From Rhodothermus sp. (GTDB lineage Bacteria; Bacteroidota; Rhodothermia; Rhodothermales; Rhodothermaceae), in the NCBI GenBank assembly GCA_030950375.1, contig JAUZRN010000021.1, positions 26,499 to 90,498 of the forward strand: DNA of 64,000 nucleotides. The letters are read 5' to 3'. The notes beneath the pieces were generated by a model, which worked only from the letters and a program-made list of their open reading frames with translations, was not told where the DNA came from and made no database searches. Positions within the stretch are counted from its first letter, which is position 1, and each line of letters begins with the position of its first letter. A program made the position numbers and the translations under genes. Below are positions 1 through 9,942 of the stretch, piece by piece.

Positions 1-501
1 CGCCAGGAGCTGCCGCCGCCCCCGCCACCGCGTCCCATTGTTCCAATCGCTGTGCCTGATGAAGCGATCCTGGAGGAGGAGCCGGTAAGCTTTGACGTCT
101 CCCTGGATATCAATGAGGCGATCACTGAACTGCCACCACCGCCACCACCGCCTCCGGAGCCCGAGCAAAAGGAACAGGTCGAAGAAGAGCAGGAGATTTT
201 TGTGGTGGTGGAAGAGATGCCAGAAATTATTGGCGGTGTTGCGCGACTCTACGAACTGCTGGAATATCCCGAACTGGCGCGTAAGGCCGGCATGGAAGGG
301 CTGGTAGTGGTGCAATTTGTGGTGGAACCCGATGGGAGCGTGAGTAACATTCAGGTGATTCGTTCAGCCGGGCGACTGCTGGACGAAGCGGCCGTCCGGG
401 CAGTAAAGCAATTGCGCTTTAAACCCGGCCGGCAGCGGGGACGTCCAGTACGCGTCCGGTTCTCGCTGCCCATTCGGTTTAAGTTGCGGGCAGCCCAGTA
501 G
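1..501 (+). CDS. TonB-family energy transducer, C-terminal part (5' end outside window)
   Basis: The reading frame is open from the first base of the window to TAG at 499-501, so the start lies upstream. The visible part has a proline-rich linker (two runs of consecutive Pro), an acidic Glu/Gln stretch and then a TonB C-terminal domain of about 90 residues. That domain contains the family-typical phrases GLVVVQFVVEPDGSV and AAVRAVKQLRFKPG. TonB couples the inner-membrane proton motive force to outer-membrane receptors across the periplasm. The N-terminal membrane anchor and any ExbBD neighbours cannot be seen. The Pro-rich spacer plus C-terminal domain makes the family call firm; the specific receptor partner is unknown. 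Confidence 0.88.
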   Translation, partial: RQELPPPPPPRPIVPIAVPDEAILEEEPVSFDVSLDINEAITELPPPPPPPPEPEQKEQVEEEQEIFVVVEEMPEIIGGVARLYELLEYPELARKAGMEGLVVVQFVVEPDGSVSNIQVIRSAGRLLDEAAVRAVKQLRFKPGRQRGRPVRVRFSLPIRFKLRAAQ

Positions 502-529
502 CAACAGAAAAACAGAAACGAAACAGCGT

Positions 530-1444
530 ATGTGGCGCAATATGCTGGTGCCTACGGACTTCTCCGGAGCGGCGCGGCAGGCACTGCAACTGGCCGTGCG
601 GTTGGCCCCGCAAGAGGGTATGGTTCACCTGTTTCACGTGATTACGCCGACGGAGAGTGATCCGTACAGTCCGGTACGTCTACGTCCAGAAGGGCGGGTG
701 CGGGAACGAACACCGGAAGAAGTAACGGAAGAACTGCTGCATCAGTTGATAGAAGACGTGGCTGCTGAGCATGGCGCCGTAGCGCGCGCCTGGCGACGTA
801 CTTCTGATGTGGTGGGGGCTATCCTGGACTATGCCGACACCGTGGAGGCAGAACTGATCATTCTGGGTACGCATGGTCGTCGTGGACTGCAACGCTTTCT
901 GCTGGGCAGTGTAGCTGAAGCGGTGGTGCGTCGGGCTCCGGTGCCCGTGCTGACCGTGCGCGAACAGGCCCGTATCCCGGAAACCATCCGTCATATTCTG
1001 GTACCTACGGATTTCTCAGACGATGCCCGGCTGGCGTTGCAGGAAGCGGGACGCTGGGCGGCCCATTTCCGGGCACGCGTGACGCTCCTCCACGTGCTGG
1101 CGCCAGCACTGGTGCCGGTTGCGGTGACCGAAATGGCGTCAGTCTACGAGGTGATGCCCGGACTGCAGGAACGTATCCAGGCGGAAATGACGCGCTGGAT
1201 TGCCACCGAAGTACCCGATACCGTACAGACCAAGCTACGAGTAGAAGAGGGACCGGTCGATCTCACCATTCTGGAACAGGCTCGTCGAGAACAGGCCGAT
1301 TTGATTGTCATGGCGACCCATGGGCGCTCGGGCGTAGCCCGCTGGTTGCTGGGCAGTGTAACCGAACGCGTACTGCGGCAGGCACCCTGTCCAGTGTTGA
1401 CATGTTGCCATCGCGTCCTCTCTGAAACCGAAGGAACACCTTGA
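530..1444 (+). CDS. Tandem universal stress protein (UspA x2)
   Basis: 304 residues containing two Usp domains, about 1-147 and 151-297. Each begins with a hydrophobic strand followed by PTDFS, and each ends with the ATP-binding signature G-x2-G-x9-G-S (GTHGRRGLQRFLLGS and ATHGRSGVARWLLGS). Conservation of both signatures suggests nucleotide binding by both halves. Such proteins are cytoplasmic and act in stress survival, without a defined reaction. The ATG at 530 lies 28 bases after the preceding stop; an internal ATG at 542 is an alternative start. The two domains probably form an intramolecular version of the usual Usp dimer. Confidence 0.92.
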   Translation: MWRNMLVPTDFSGAARQALQLAVRLAPQEGMVHLFHVITPTESDPYSPVRLRPEGRVRERTPEEVTEELLHQLIEDVAAEHGAVARAWRRTSDVVGAILDYADTVEAELIILGTHGRRGLQRFLLGSVAEAVVRRAPVPVLTVREQARIPETIRHILVPTDFSDDARLALQEAGRWAAHFRARVTLLHVLAPALVPVAVTEMASVYEVMPGLQERIQAEMTRWIATEVPDTVQTKLRVEEGPVDLTILEQARREQADLIVMATHGRSGVARWLLGSVTERVLRQAPCPVLTCCHRVLSETEGTP

Positions 1445-1668
1445 GGGCAGCGATTCTGTTGAAAGGCTCAAGCGTGAGGGACTGGAATGTAGGGAATTCC
1501 CCTACAGTAGCGTCCGTTTTTTCCCGGCAGCAGCTGCGGTTCCCTGCCGATAGGTAAAGGGGAGGCCAGCCTGTAACTTGGCAGTGGTTTGAACGCTCGG
1601 CGTCGGTCGATGCCGGCATGTCCTGTTAAACACCGGGCCTGATCGATCAGGTAAACGCTGAAGACGTG

Positions 1669-2712
1669 ATGACGAGGGTCTGGCTGGAGGATCCGTGGCA
1701 GGTAGCTGAGCACGATTTTCCTCGATATGCTACGCCGGAAGTGCAACTGCGCTTTCTGTTGAACTATGCCGTGCTGGCTCCCTCCGTTCACAATACGCAG
1801 CCCTGGCGCTTTCGCGTAGTGGGCAGTGAGGTCGAACTCTACGCCGACCGCACACGTGGGCTGCCTGTTGCTGATCCGGAAGATCGTCAGCTCATCATGA
1901 GCTGTGGGGCTGCGCTGTTTCACCTGCAGGTAGCCATGCGCCACTTTGGCCATCAACCTCAGGTGCGGCTGCTCCCGGATCTGGATGATCCCGATCTGCT
2001 GGCTTTTGTGCGTCTGGGGCCGCCCGAGCCCGCTACGCTGATGGATCACCGGCTGTTTCGGGCGATTAAAAAACGCCGTACCAATCGGCTGCCCTTCGAA
2101 AACCGTCCGGTTCCTGAAGCAGAATTGCGAGCGCTGGAGCGTGCCGTTGAGCAGGAAGGGGCCCACCTGGTGATCGTGCAGGAGCGCACGAAACGCTACG
2201 AATTGGCTGAACTGATTGCCGAGGCTGATCGTCAGCAGACGTCCGACCCGCGCTTTCGACGTGAACTGGCTGCCTGGACACATCCTGCCCGCAACGAAAG
2301 CAAAGATGGATTGCCCCTGACAGCCCGGGGACTTCGCGAGTGGTTGGGACCGGCTGGACCGTTTGTGCTGCGGACCTTTCTCTGGGCACGGGGACAGGTA
2401 GCCCGCGACCGACAGCTTGCTGAAGGATCGCCCGTGCTTCTGGTGCTCCTGACCGATCAGGATGAACCGATGGCTTGGCTTCGGGCCGGGCAGGCACTGG
2501 ATCGTCTGCTACTCCAGGCGGCCGACTATGGTCTGGCGGCCTCTTTTTTGAATCAGCCCATCGAAGTGGCCGAGGTGCGTACCCAGCTGCGGAGCTGGCT
2601 TGCCACCGAAAGGTGGCCTCAGGCCATCCTGCGTCTGGGCTATGGCCCGCCTGTAGCGCCTACGCCGCGCCGTCCCATTCGGGAAGTGCTCCTTCAGCAT
2701 CGTTATCTTTGA
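1669..2712 (+). CDS. Acg-type nitroreductase-fold FMN-binding protein
   Basis: 347 residues, roughly twice the size of a classical nitroreductase. The N-terminal phrase LAPSVHNTQPWRFRV is the FMN-phosphate-binding motif of nitroreductases. Internal pieces (KKRRTNRLPF; a C-terminal region ending ILRLGYGPP) match the duplicated Acg family (Rv2032-like). Members of that family are thought to store or sequester FMN, or to have redox activity under stress, and no physiological substrate is established. Position next to a Usp protein and polyphosphate kinase fits a stress-associated role, which is inference. A GTG at 1666 directly precedes the chosen ATG at 1669, with GAAG upstream as a weak ribosome site. 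Confidence 0.8.
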   Translation: MTRVWLEDPWQVAEHDFPRYATPEVQLRFLLNYAVLAPSVHNTQPWRFRVVGSEVELYADRTRGLPVADPEDRQLIMSCGAALFHLQVAMRHFGHQPQVRLLPDLDDPDLLAFVRLGPPEPATLMDHRLFRAIKKRRTNRLPFENRPVPEAELRALERAVEQEGAHLVIVQERTKRYELAELIAEADRQQTSDPRFRRELAAWTHPARNESKDGLPLTARGLREWLGPAGPFVLRTFLWARGQVARDRQLAEGSPVLLVLLTDQDEPMAWLRAGQALDRLLLQAADYGLAASFLNQPIEVAEVRTQLRSWLATERWPQAILRLGYGPPVAPTPRRPIREVLLQHRYL

Positions 2713-2794
2713 ATAACTGTTGGCAACAAAGCCCAGATCTCAGGGTACATCCTGCGATGCGGTATCACATAACAGGCCAGGTAAAGCGTCGAGG

Positions 2795-4993
2795 ATGGCC
2801 CGTACCTCATCTGTTAACCGAGCTGTCCGGGTTGAGCATCACCCTTCAGATCCGGCTGCCCGAGCCGTGCCCCGGGCGACCTGCGCCCGTCCTGTGCCGC
2901 CAGGTCAGCCACTGAATGATCCGCGTCTGTACTTTAACCGGGAGCTGAGCTGGATTGATTTCAACTGGCGTGTGCTGTTTCAGGCACTTGATCCCCGCGT
3001 TCCCCTGCTGGAACGGGTCCGCTTTCTGGCCATCACTTCGATCAATCTCGATGAGTTTTTTCGAAAGCGCTACGGGGGATTAAAGCGGCAGGAGGCCGCC
3101 GGTGTTCGTCAACTCTCGCCCGATGGACGCACCCCTACGGAGCAACTTCGCCTGATTCGGAAAGCACTCCGGCCGATGTACGCCTGCATGTATCGTACCT
3201 GGCATGAAGCGTTGCGGCCGGCTCTGGCACGTGAAGCCGGGGTTCATGTGCTCACGTACGCCCAGCTCGACAAAGCGCAGCGCCGCTATCTGGCCCGGTA
3301 TTTCAAGGAACAGATCTTTCCTGTCCTGACGCCGCTGGCTGTTGAGCCCGGTCAACCGTTTCCATTGATTTCAAATCTGAGTCTGTCGCTGGTCGTGTAC
3401 CTGCGCCATCCAAAGCAGGGAACTGAACACTTCGCCCGCGTGAAGATTCCGACCGATCGGGGACGCTGGGTGGCTCTTGAACAACCCTTGCATTTCGTTC
3501 CTCTTGAAGAAGTTGTGCGGCATCACCTACCTGAGGTGTTTCGTGGTATGGAAGTACTGGGGGCCTGGGCTTTTCGGATCACGCGAAACGCTGACGTTCG
3601 CCGAGATGAGGAAGAGGCCGAGGACCTGATTGAGATGATCGCTGAGGAGTTGCGCGCGCGACGTTTTGCGCCGGTGGTACGCATGGAAATCGAACGCACG
3701 ATGCCCGAGCACGTGCGGCAACTGCTCATGGAGGAGCTGGCACTTGATCCGGGTGATCTTTTCGAGGTGGATGGTCCGATCAACCTGGGCGACTGTCTGG
3801 CACTGGCTGAGCTGGAGCTCCCCGCTTTTCGGTACGACCCCTGGGAGCCTATCATCCCTCCAGCCCTTGTACACGAGGGGGAAACCCAGGGGCAGTTGAG
3901 CATTTTCGACATCCTGCGACAGCGCGATGTGCTCGTCCATCATCCCTATGAATCGTTTGTGGCCAGCATCCAGCACTTCCTGGAAGAAGCCGCAGACGAT
4001 CCACGGGTGCTGGCGATCAAGCAAACACTCTATCGTACTTCGGACGACTCATCTATCATGAAGGCGCTGATGCGGGCGGCTGAACGAGGGAAACAGGTGG
4101 CGGTTCTGGTTGAAGTAAAGGCACGCTTCGATGAAGCCAACAATATCGAGTGGGGGCAGCAGCTTGAGCGAGCCGGCGTGCATGTGACCTACGGGATGAT
4201 GGGGCTCAAGACGCACGCCAAGGTGACGCTGGTCGTACGCGAAGAAAACGGCCGGTTGCGTACCTACAGCCATATCGGTACCGGCAATTACAATCCGGAG
4301 ACGGCTCGTCAGTATGCCGATCTGGGTTTGCTGACTGCCCGTGAAGACATCGGACACGACCTGGTCAATCTGTTTCACTTTCTGACAGGCTATGCGCCTG
4401 AACAGTCCTACCAGAAGCTACTGGTGGCGCCACGCGATCTGCGTTCGGCGCTGGTTCGGCTTATTCGGCAGGAAGTGGAACATCACCGGCAATACGGCAA
4501 TGGCCGTATCATTGCCAAGATGAACGGCCTTGACGACGTCGGCATCATTCAGGAGCTCTATCGTGCTTCACAGGCGGGCGTATCGATCGATCTGATTGTA
4601 CGGGGGCCTTGCCGGTTGCGACCCGGACTGAAAGGTTACAGTGAAACCATTCGGGTGATCAGTATTGTCGGGCGCTTTCTGGAGCACAGTCGCCTCTACT
4701 ACTTCCACAACAACGGTGATCCGCTCGTTTACATCGGCAGTGCAGACTGGATGCGGCGCAACCTGGATGATCGCGTCGAGGTGCTGACGCCTGTCGAAGA
4801 CCCTGCGCTCAGGCACCGACTGATACGCACGCTGCAACTGGCACTGGATGATCACCGAACGGCCTGGGAATTGCGCCCCGATGGCCAGTACGTGTTGCGT
4901 ACACCTCGTTCCGAACAGGAAACGCTCGGCTTTCAAGAACACCTGATGCGGTGGGCACGCGCGCACTGGGCCGAACAGGAACAGCTTTTGTGA
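2795..4993 (+). CDS. ppk: Polyphosphate kinase 1
   Basis: About 732 residues from ATG 2795; an in-frame TTG at 2720 would add 25 residues that do not look conserved. The enzyme reversibly makes inorganic polyphosphate from ATP. The N domain starts at YFNRELSWIDFNWRVL (near residue 46). The catalytic region has GLKTHAKVTLVVR, whose His near residue 474 corresponds to the autophosphorylated histidine, followed by YSHIGTGNYNP. The C-terminal PLD-like half is complete. Length is slightly above the usual 690-720 because of an Arg/Pro-rich N-terminal extension. It follows the Acg-type gene closely and may be co-transcribed with it. Confidence 0.95.
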   Translation: MARTSSVNRAVRVEHHPSDPAARAVPRATCARPVPPGQPLNDPRLYFNRELSWIDFNWRVLFQALDPRVPLLERVRFLAITSINLDEFFRKRYGGLKRQEAAGVRQLSPDGRTPTEQLRLIRKALRPMYACMYRTWHEALRPALAREAGVHVLTYAQLDKAQRRYLARYFKEQIFPVLTPLAVEPGQPFPLISNLSLSLVVYLRHPKQGTEHFARVKIPTDRGRWVALEQPLHFVPLEEVVRHHLPEVFRGMEVLGAWAFRITRNADVRRDEEEAEDLIEMIAEELRARRFAPVVRMEIERTMPEHVRQLLMEELALDPGDLFEVDGPINLGDCLALAELELPAFRYDPWEPIIPPALVHEGETQGQLSIFDILRQRDVLVHHPYESFVASIQHFLEEAADDPRVLAIKQTLYRTSDDSSIMKALMRAAERGKQVAVLVEVKARFDEANNIEWGQQLERAGVHVTYGMMGLKTHAKVTLVVREENGRLRTYSHIGTGNYNPETARQYADLGLLTAREDIGHDLVNLFHFLTGYAPEQSYQKLLVAPRDLRSALVRLIRQEVEHHRQYGNGRIIAKMNGLDDVGIIQELYRASQAGVSIDLIVRGPCRLRPGLKGYSETIRVISIVGRFLEHSRLYYFHNNGDPLVYIGSADWMRRNLDDRVEVLTPVEDPALRHRLIRTLQLALDDHRTAWELRPDGQYVLRTPRSEQETLGFQEHLMRWARAHWAEQEQLL

Positions 4994-5029
4994 GGGGGCC
5001 GGTGAGCAGAGGATCCTACCGCCACGTAG

Positions 5030-8000
5030 ATGGAAGTGCGTGAGGCGAAGACCCGGCATCATGAAGCGCTGTACCGGGCGCTTTTCGAGACCACACAGGA
5101 CGCCGTTCTGATCACAGAGGTCAACGCCGGCCAGATTCTGGAAGCCAATCCAGCTGCTGAGCAGCTTTTTGGCTACGACCGAGAGACCCTCTGCCGGATG
5201 CGTCAGCTTGAACTACATCCGGCCGAACTTGCCGCATTGTACCGAAAAAAGTTCCGTCAGGCCGTTGAGCGTGGGAGCTTTCGGGAGCGCGGCGTGATCG
5301 TCCGGCATGCCGATGGTAGTTGGATTCCGGTTGAGCTGTCGGGGCAGGTCTTTGAGATAGACGGTAAAAAGCTGATGCAGGAGACCTTCCGCGACCTGCG
5401 TCTCCAGCAGCGGCTGAATGAGACCGAAGCACTCTATCGTGCGCTCTTTGAGATCAGTCTGGCGGGCATTTATCTGCTGCAGGAAGGACGTATTGTGGTA
5501 GCTAACCAGCAGGCAGCAGCCATTTTCGGCTATACGCCGGAGGAGATGATCGGGCTGCCAGTTACCGCAGTTGTGGCTGAGGAAGACCGGGAGCGGGTTG
5601 CTGAAAACATCCGTCGCCGGCTGTCTGGCGAAGTGGATGAAATGCGCTACCGGTTCAAGGGACGTCGCAAAGACGGCTCGATCTTCTACGTGGAGGTTCG
5701 AGGCCGTCGCATTGTGTACAACGGCCGTCCGGCCATCTTCGGGACGGTGCTGGACGTCGACGAACAGGTACGGGCTATGGAGCGACTGGCCCGGAGTGAA
5801 GCCCGCTATCGGCGCCTGTTTGAACATAGCGTGGCTGGCTTTTATCGGACCACGATAGACGGCAAGATCCTGAGCGTCAATCCGGCGCTGGCCCGCATGC
5901 TGGGCTACAACGATCCGGCTGAACTGGAAGGACAGCCGGCTACCGTGCTATACTTTGAGGAAGCAGAACGGACCCAATTCCTGGAAGCCCTACGCCGGCA
6001 GGGCCGGCTGGTCAACTACGAAGTGCGTCTGCGCCGGAAAGACGGCCAGGTACTCTGGGGACTGGAAAACGTGCTCCTCGTACAGGAGCCAGACGGTACG
6101 GCGTACATCGAAGGAACACTGATCGACGTCACCGAGCTACTGGAGCAACGCCGGCGTTACCTGGGCCTGTATAACCACACGGAAGATGCCATCTTCTGGA
6201 TCCGCGTTACGGAAGACGGACAGTTTCTGGTGGAAGCGACCAATCCATCGCACCAGCGCAAGACCGGGCTGACGCCCGAAATGCTCTGGAATCGGCCGTT
6301 GGACGAAATTTTGCCGCCCAACATTGTATCCCAGATATGCAGTAACTACCAGCGCTGTCTGGATGCTGGGCACCCTATTGAGTACGAAGAAACCCTGGAG
6401 CTGCCAGCAGGTCGTCGCACCTGGCTGACGCAGCTGGTGCCTATCCCTGAACCGGACGGACGCATTCGATTGATTGCCGGTATTAGTCGAGACATTACCG
6501 AATTGCGACGGTTGCAGGCGTTACTGGAAGAGGAAGGTGTGTTTCTGGAACAGCTCGTGACGCAGCCTTCTCGATCGACGCTTTGTAACCGGCTCTGTCG
6601 TGTAGCTGAGCGGTTCATCCCGGGCGCTCGGGCCCTGGTCTTCGAGTATTGCGAAGGACGGCTGCATCTGTGTGCTGCCTCGACGCTTCCCGAATCGTTC
6701 AAAACACTTTTCGACGGGCAGCTTATTGGCTCCAATCGAGGATCGCTGGGAGCGGCTGCTTTCAGCCGGCAACCAGTGTGGGTTTCGGATATCGAAACCG
6801 ATTCGCGCTGGGGAGCCTTTCGGGCGCAGGCGTTGGCTTCAGGTATCCGCGCCTGCTGGGCCGTTCCCTTTTTCGGCAGGCAGGGCGAATTGCTGGGAGT
6901 GCTGGGATTATGCTTTGAAACGGTGCGCGAGCCCACGCCCGACGAGCAGGCGGTCGTTGCCCGGTTGGCACATCTGGCCGGGGTGGGCCTGGCCAGGCTC
7001 CGCTTGCAGCAAGAACGAGAGCGGCTGGCCCGCGTGGCCGCCCAGATTTCCGAAGGGGTCGTCCTGACCGATACGATGGGGAATGTGATATGGGTTAACG
7101 AGGCCTTCAGCCGTCTGACCGGTTACCAACCTGGCGAAGTGTTGGGCAAAAATATTGAACATCTACTGCATGGTCCAGAGACCGACCGGGATACGCTTCG
7201 GCAAATGCGGTTGCGTCTGCTTCGCGGGCGATCGGCCCATGGCCGGCTATACCACTACCGAAAAGACGGGTCAGGTTTCTGGGATGAAGTGCACGTCGAT
7301 CTGCTCTACGATGAGCGCGGACAGCATATCGGTTACATCGGACTGATGGCCGACGTTACGGAGCTCGTAGAGGCCGAACAGCAACTGAAGGAAGCCAAGG
7401 AACGTGCTGAAGAGGCCAGTCGCCTCAAATCGGCTTTTCTGGCCAACATGAGCCACGAGATTCGCACGCCCCTGACCGGGATTCTCGGTTTTGCAGAGCT
7501 TTTGGATGAAGAGCTGGCAGCCCGCAAGCAAGAGGACCTGCGCGAGTTTACCCAGATCATTGATCGCTCAGCTCGGCGATTGATGACCCTGCTGAACGAC
7601 CTGCTGGACCTGAGTAAGATCGAAGCCAATCGGCTGGAGCTCAAGCTGCAGGCTACCGACGTAGAAGAAGTGACACGCCACGCTGTGCAGCTGATGAGGC
7701 CGCTTGCCGAAGAAAAGGCTTTGAAGCTGGTGCTGCTATCGCAGCGCCCGCCGCCTGCTCTGGCCGATCCCAATCGGTTGCATCAGGTGCTGGTCAACTT
7801 GCTTTCCAATGCGATCAAGTTTACCGACGAAGGGTACGTACGCGTACAGGTGGGATCACAGGCAGCGTGGGTGCACCTGGTCGTAGAAGATACCGGCTGT
7901 GGCATTGATCCCGCGTTTTTGCCGTATATCTTCGAGCCATTCCGTCAGGAACGCGAAGGATTGATGCAAACCCATCACGGGGTCGGGCTGGGACTGGCTA

Positions 8001-8101
8001 TCGTCAAGCGACTGATCGAGCTGATGCACGGTCAGATCCAGGTGCAATCGAAACCGGGACAGGGAACCCGGTTCGATCTTTTCTTACCAATCGCTCGTTA
8101 G
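5030..8101 (+). CDS. Multi-PAS/GAF sensor histidine kinase
   Basis: 1023 residues with no transmembrane segment seen, so probably a cytoplasmic sensor. Reading from the N-terminus there are four PAS or PAS-PAC modules (about 10-125, 135-250, 258-370, 372-490), a GAF domain (about 505-655), a fifth PAS-PAC (about 668-785), HisKA with the phosphoacceptor His in MSHEIRTPL near residue 809, and a HATPase_c domain. The HATPase has N box LVNLLSNAIKF, G1 DTGCGID and G2 GVGLGLAIVKRL. No receiver or HPt domain is fused, and no response regulator gene is adjacent. The start ATG is 36 bases after ppk, suggesting co-transcription. The signals sensed cannot be told from sequence. Confidence 0.92.
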   Translation: MEVREAKTRHHEALYRALFETTQDAVLITEVNAGQILEANPAAEQLFGYDRETLCRMRQLELHPAELAALYRKKFRQAVERGSFRERGVIVRHADGSWIPVELSGQVFEIDGKKLMQETFRDLRLQQRLNETEALYRALFEISLAGIYLLQEGRIVVANQQAAAIFGYTPEEMIGLPVTAVVAEEDRERVAENIRRRLSGEVDEMRYRFKGRRKDGSIFYVEVRGRRIVYNGRPAIFGTVLDVDEQVRAMERLARSEARYRRLFEHSVAGFYRTTIDGKILSVNPALARMLGYNDPAELEGQPATVLYFEEAERTQFLEALRRQGRLVNYEVRLRRKDGQVLWGLENVLLVQEPDGTAYIEGTLIDVTELLEQRRRYLGLYNHTEDAIFWIRVTEDGQFLVEATNPSHQRKTGLTPEMLWNRPLDEILPPNIVSQICSNYQRCLDAGHPIEYEETLELPAGRRTWLTQLVPIPEPDGRIRLIAGISRDITELRRLQALLEEEGVFLEQLVTQPSRSTLCNRLCRVAERFIPGARALVFEYCEGRLHLCAASTLPESFKTLFDGQLIGSNRGSLGAAAFSRQPVWVSDIETDSRWGAFRAQALASGIRACWAVPFFGRQGELLGVLGLCFETVREPTPDEQAVVARLAHLAGVGLARLRLQQERERLARVAAQISEGVVLTDTMGNVIWVNEAFSRLTGYQPGEVLGKNIEHLLHGPETDRDTLRQMRLRLLRGRSAHGRLYHYRKDGSGFWDEVHVDLLYDERGQHIGYIGLMADVTELVEAEQQLKEAKERAEEASRLKSAFLANMSHEIRTPLTGILGFAELLDEELAARKQEDLREFTQIIDRSARRLMTLLNDLLDLSKIEANRLELKLQATDVEEVTRHAVQLMRPLAEEKALKLVLLSQRPPPALADPNRLHQVLVNLLSNAIKFTDEGYVRVQVGSQAAWVHLVVEDTGCGIDPAFLPYIFEPFRQEREGLMQTHHGVGLGLAIVKRLIELMHGQIQVQSKPGQGTRFDLFLPIAR

Positions 8102-8106
8102 GGAAA

Positions 8107-8129
8107 AGGACAGTACGTCCTCATTTTTT
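8107..8129 (+). terminator. Weak terminator-like hairpin after the histidine kinase
   Basis: A 5-bp stem (AGGAC / GTCCT, loop AGTAC) is followed by CA and six T residues. The stem is short, so termination would be partial at best. Confidence 0.35.
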
Positions 8130-8178
8130 GCCTTATCTTCTTCTTGCACGCCGAGCATCACCGGACTTTTCTGAAGCT

Positions 8179-9813
8179 ATGGGACGGTGGAGACTAAGCT
8201 GGGGACTCCTGCTGATGCTGAGCATGACCTCGGCAATGGCGCAGGAGCCGTTCTATTCCGTCATTCTGGAAGGAGGACAGGTATATGACGGGACAGGGCG
8301 CCCTCCGTTCGTAGCCGATGTCGGATGGATCGGGGATCGCATTGCCGCGATTGGCGACCTGAAGCAGGCAAAAGCCGCTCTGCGGCTGAACGTGCGGGGA
8401 TTGGCGGTAACGCCTGGCTTCATTGACATCCACAGCCATGCTGTTGCGGCGCGGCCAGAGCAGAGCGGCGTTTTTCGGCGGCCTCTGGCAGAGAACTACA
8501 TCCGGCAAGGAGTTACAACTATACTGGGTGGAGCCGATGGCTTTTCTCCGCTACCGATTGGAGCGTTTCTGGCGCGCTACGACGTACTGCCCGCTGCGGT
8601 GAACCTGGGGCTTTTCGTCGGACACAACAGCGTGCGACGGGCCGTGATGGGCAACGCCAACCGGGCCCCTACGCCGGAAGAGCTGGCGCAGATGCAGGCA
8701 CTGGTGGCCCAGGCCATGGAGGAAGGGGCCTGGGGGCTTTCGGCCGGTCTGCGCTATGTGCCCGGAGCCTATGCGCAGACCGAAGAGGTCATTGCGCTGG
8801 CCCGGGTGGCTGCCCGCTATGGGGGGATCTATATTCCCCATATGCGAGATGAAGGGCGGCAGGTGTTGGAAAGTCTGGAAGAAACGTTCCGCATCGGTCG
8901 GGAAGGCGGCCTGCCCGTGCAGATTACCCATGCTAAAGTCAGTGGACGTCCCATGTGGGGCAAAAGCACGGAATTTCTGGCGCGTGTGGAGGCCGCGCTG
9001 CAGCAGGGTCTGGATGTGAGTATGGACCAATATCCCTATACAGCCGGGAGCACGCAGATCGGCGTGCTACTACCCGAATGGGCCCTGGCCGGCGACTCGG
9101 CGGCCGTGCAAGCCCGCCTGCAAGATCCAGAGACGCGCCAGCGTATTCATGCGGCAGTGGTGCAGAACCTGATCGAGGATCTCGGTGGTGGCGATCCGCA
9201 TCGTGTGGTGCTGGCTTTCTGTCGGTGGGATACCACCTTGAACGGCAAAAGCCTGGCCCAGGTACTGCAGGAGCAGGGACGTCCGGTCACTTTTGAGGAG
9301 GCCGCCGAATTGGTGCTGGAGATTCAGGAGCAGGGAGGATGCCTGGGGATCTTTCATGTGATGCATGAGGAAGATGTGGTGCGCATCCTGCAACACCCGC
9401 GGACCATGATCTGTTCGGATGGTGGGATTCCCGATCCAGGCGTGGGAGTACCTCACCCGCGCAACTACGGCGCGTTTGCTCGGGTGCTGGCACACTACGT
9501 TCGAGAGCAGCAGCTGCTCACGCCCGAGGAGGCGATCTACAAGATGAGTGGGCTGCCGGCCTGGCGGTTGGGGCTTCAGGACCGGGGCGTGTTGCGGGTA
9601 GGGGCTTATGCCGATGTAGTCGTGCTCGACCTGGCGCGCATCCAGGATCGGGCTACCTATGAGCAACCGCATCAGTACGCCGAAGGCGTGGTCCACGTGT
9701 TCGTGAACGGCCAGGCCGTGCTGCTTGATGGTCAGATGACCGGTCTGCGGCCCGGCCGGGCCCTGCGCAAACCCCGGCCAGCTGGCGCGCAGACTACGCC
9801 CACCCAGGAATGA
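8179..9813 (+). CDS. Exported D-aminoacylase / N-acyl-D-amino-acid deacylase family amidohydrolase
   Basis: 544 residues from ATG 8179; an in-frame TTG at 8128 would place the signal peptide internally. Residues 1-20 form a signal peptide ending in AMAQ. The metal-dependent amidohydrolase core follows, with HSH in GFIDIHSHAVA, the internal ITHAKVSG, HVMHEED and the late CSDGGIPDPG aspartate motif typical of the D-aminoacylase/dihydroorotase-like branch. Enzymes of this branch hydrolyse N-acyl-D-amino acids. The export signal suggests periplasmic or surface scavenging, for example of D-amino-acid-containing peptides, but the substrate is inference. It appears monocistronic. Confidence 0.85.
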   Translation: MGRWRLSWGLLLMLSMTSAMAQEPFYSVILEGGQVYDGTGRPPFVADVGWIGDRIAAIGDLKQAKAALRLNVRGLAVTPGFIDIHSHAVAARPEQSGVFRRPLAENYIRQGVTTILGGADGFSPLPIGAFLARYDVLPAAVNLGLFVGHNSVRRAVMGNANRAPTPEELAQMQALVAQAMEEGAWGLSAGLRYVPGAYAQTEEVIALARVAARYGGIYIPHMRDEGRQVLESLEETFRIGREGGLPVQITHAKVSGRPMWGKSTEFLARVEAALQQGLDVSMDQYPYTAGSTQIGVLLPEWALAGDSAAVQARLQDPETRQRIHAAVVQNLIEDLGGGDPHRVVLAFCRWDTTLNGKSLAQVLQEQGRPVTFEEAAELVLEIQEQGGCLGIFHVMHEEDVVRILQHPRTMICSDGGIPDPGVGVPHPRNYGAFARVLAHYVREQQLLTPEEAIYKMSGLPAWRLGLQDRGVLRVGAYADVVVLDLARIQDRATYEQPHQYAEGVVHVFVNGQAVLLDGQMTGLRPGRALRKPRPAGAQTTPTQE

Positions 9814-9942
9814 GGGACGCCCTGCTCCGTAACGTCGGTGGGCAGACCGCTGTCCGTTGCAAGAAGCCGATAGCGCGAGATCACGGTAGTATTGTCCGGG
9901 CTGCACGATCCAGGTAGAGATCCCCGAAGAACGACGGGCTGG

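Noticed and set aside
1468..2283. 271-codon minus-strand open frame
   Set aside because: Antisense to the nitroreductase-fold gene; His/Arg/Gln-rich composition typical of shadow frames.
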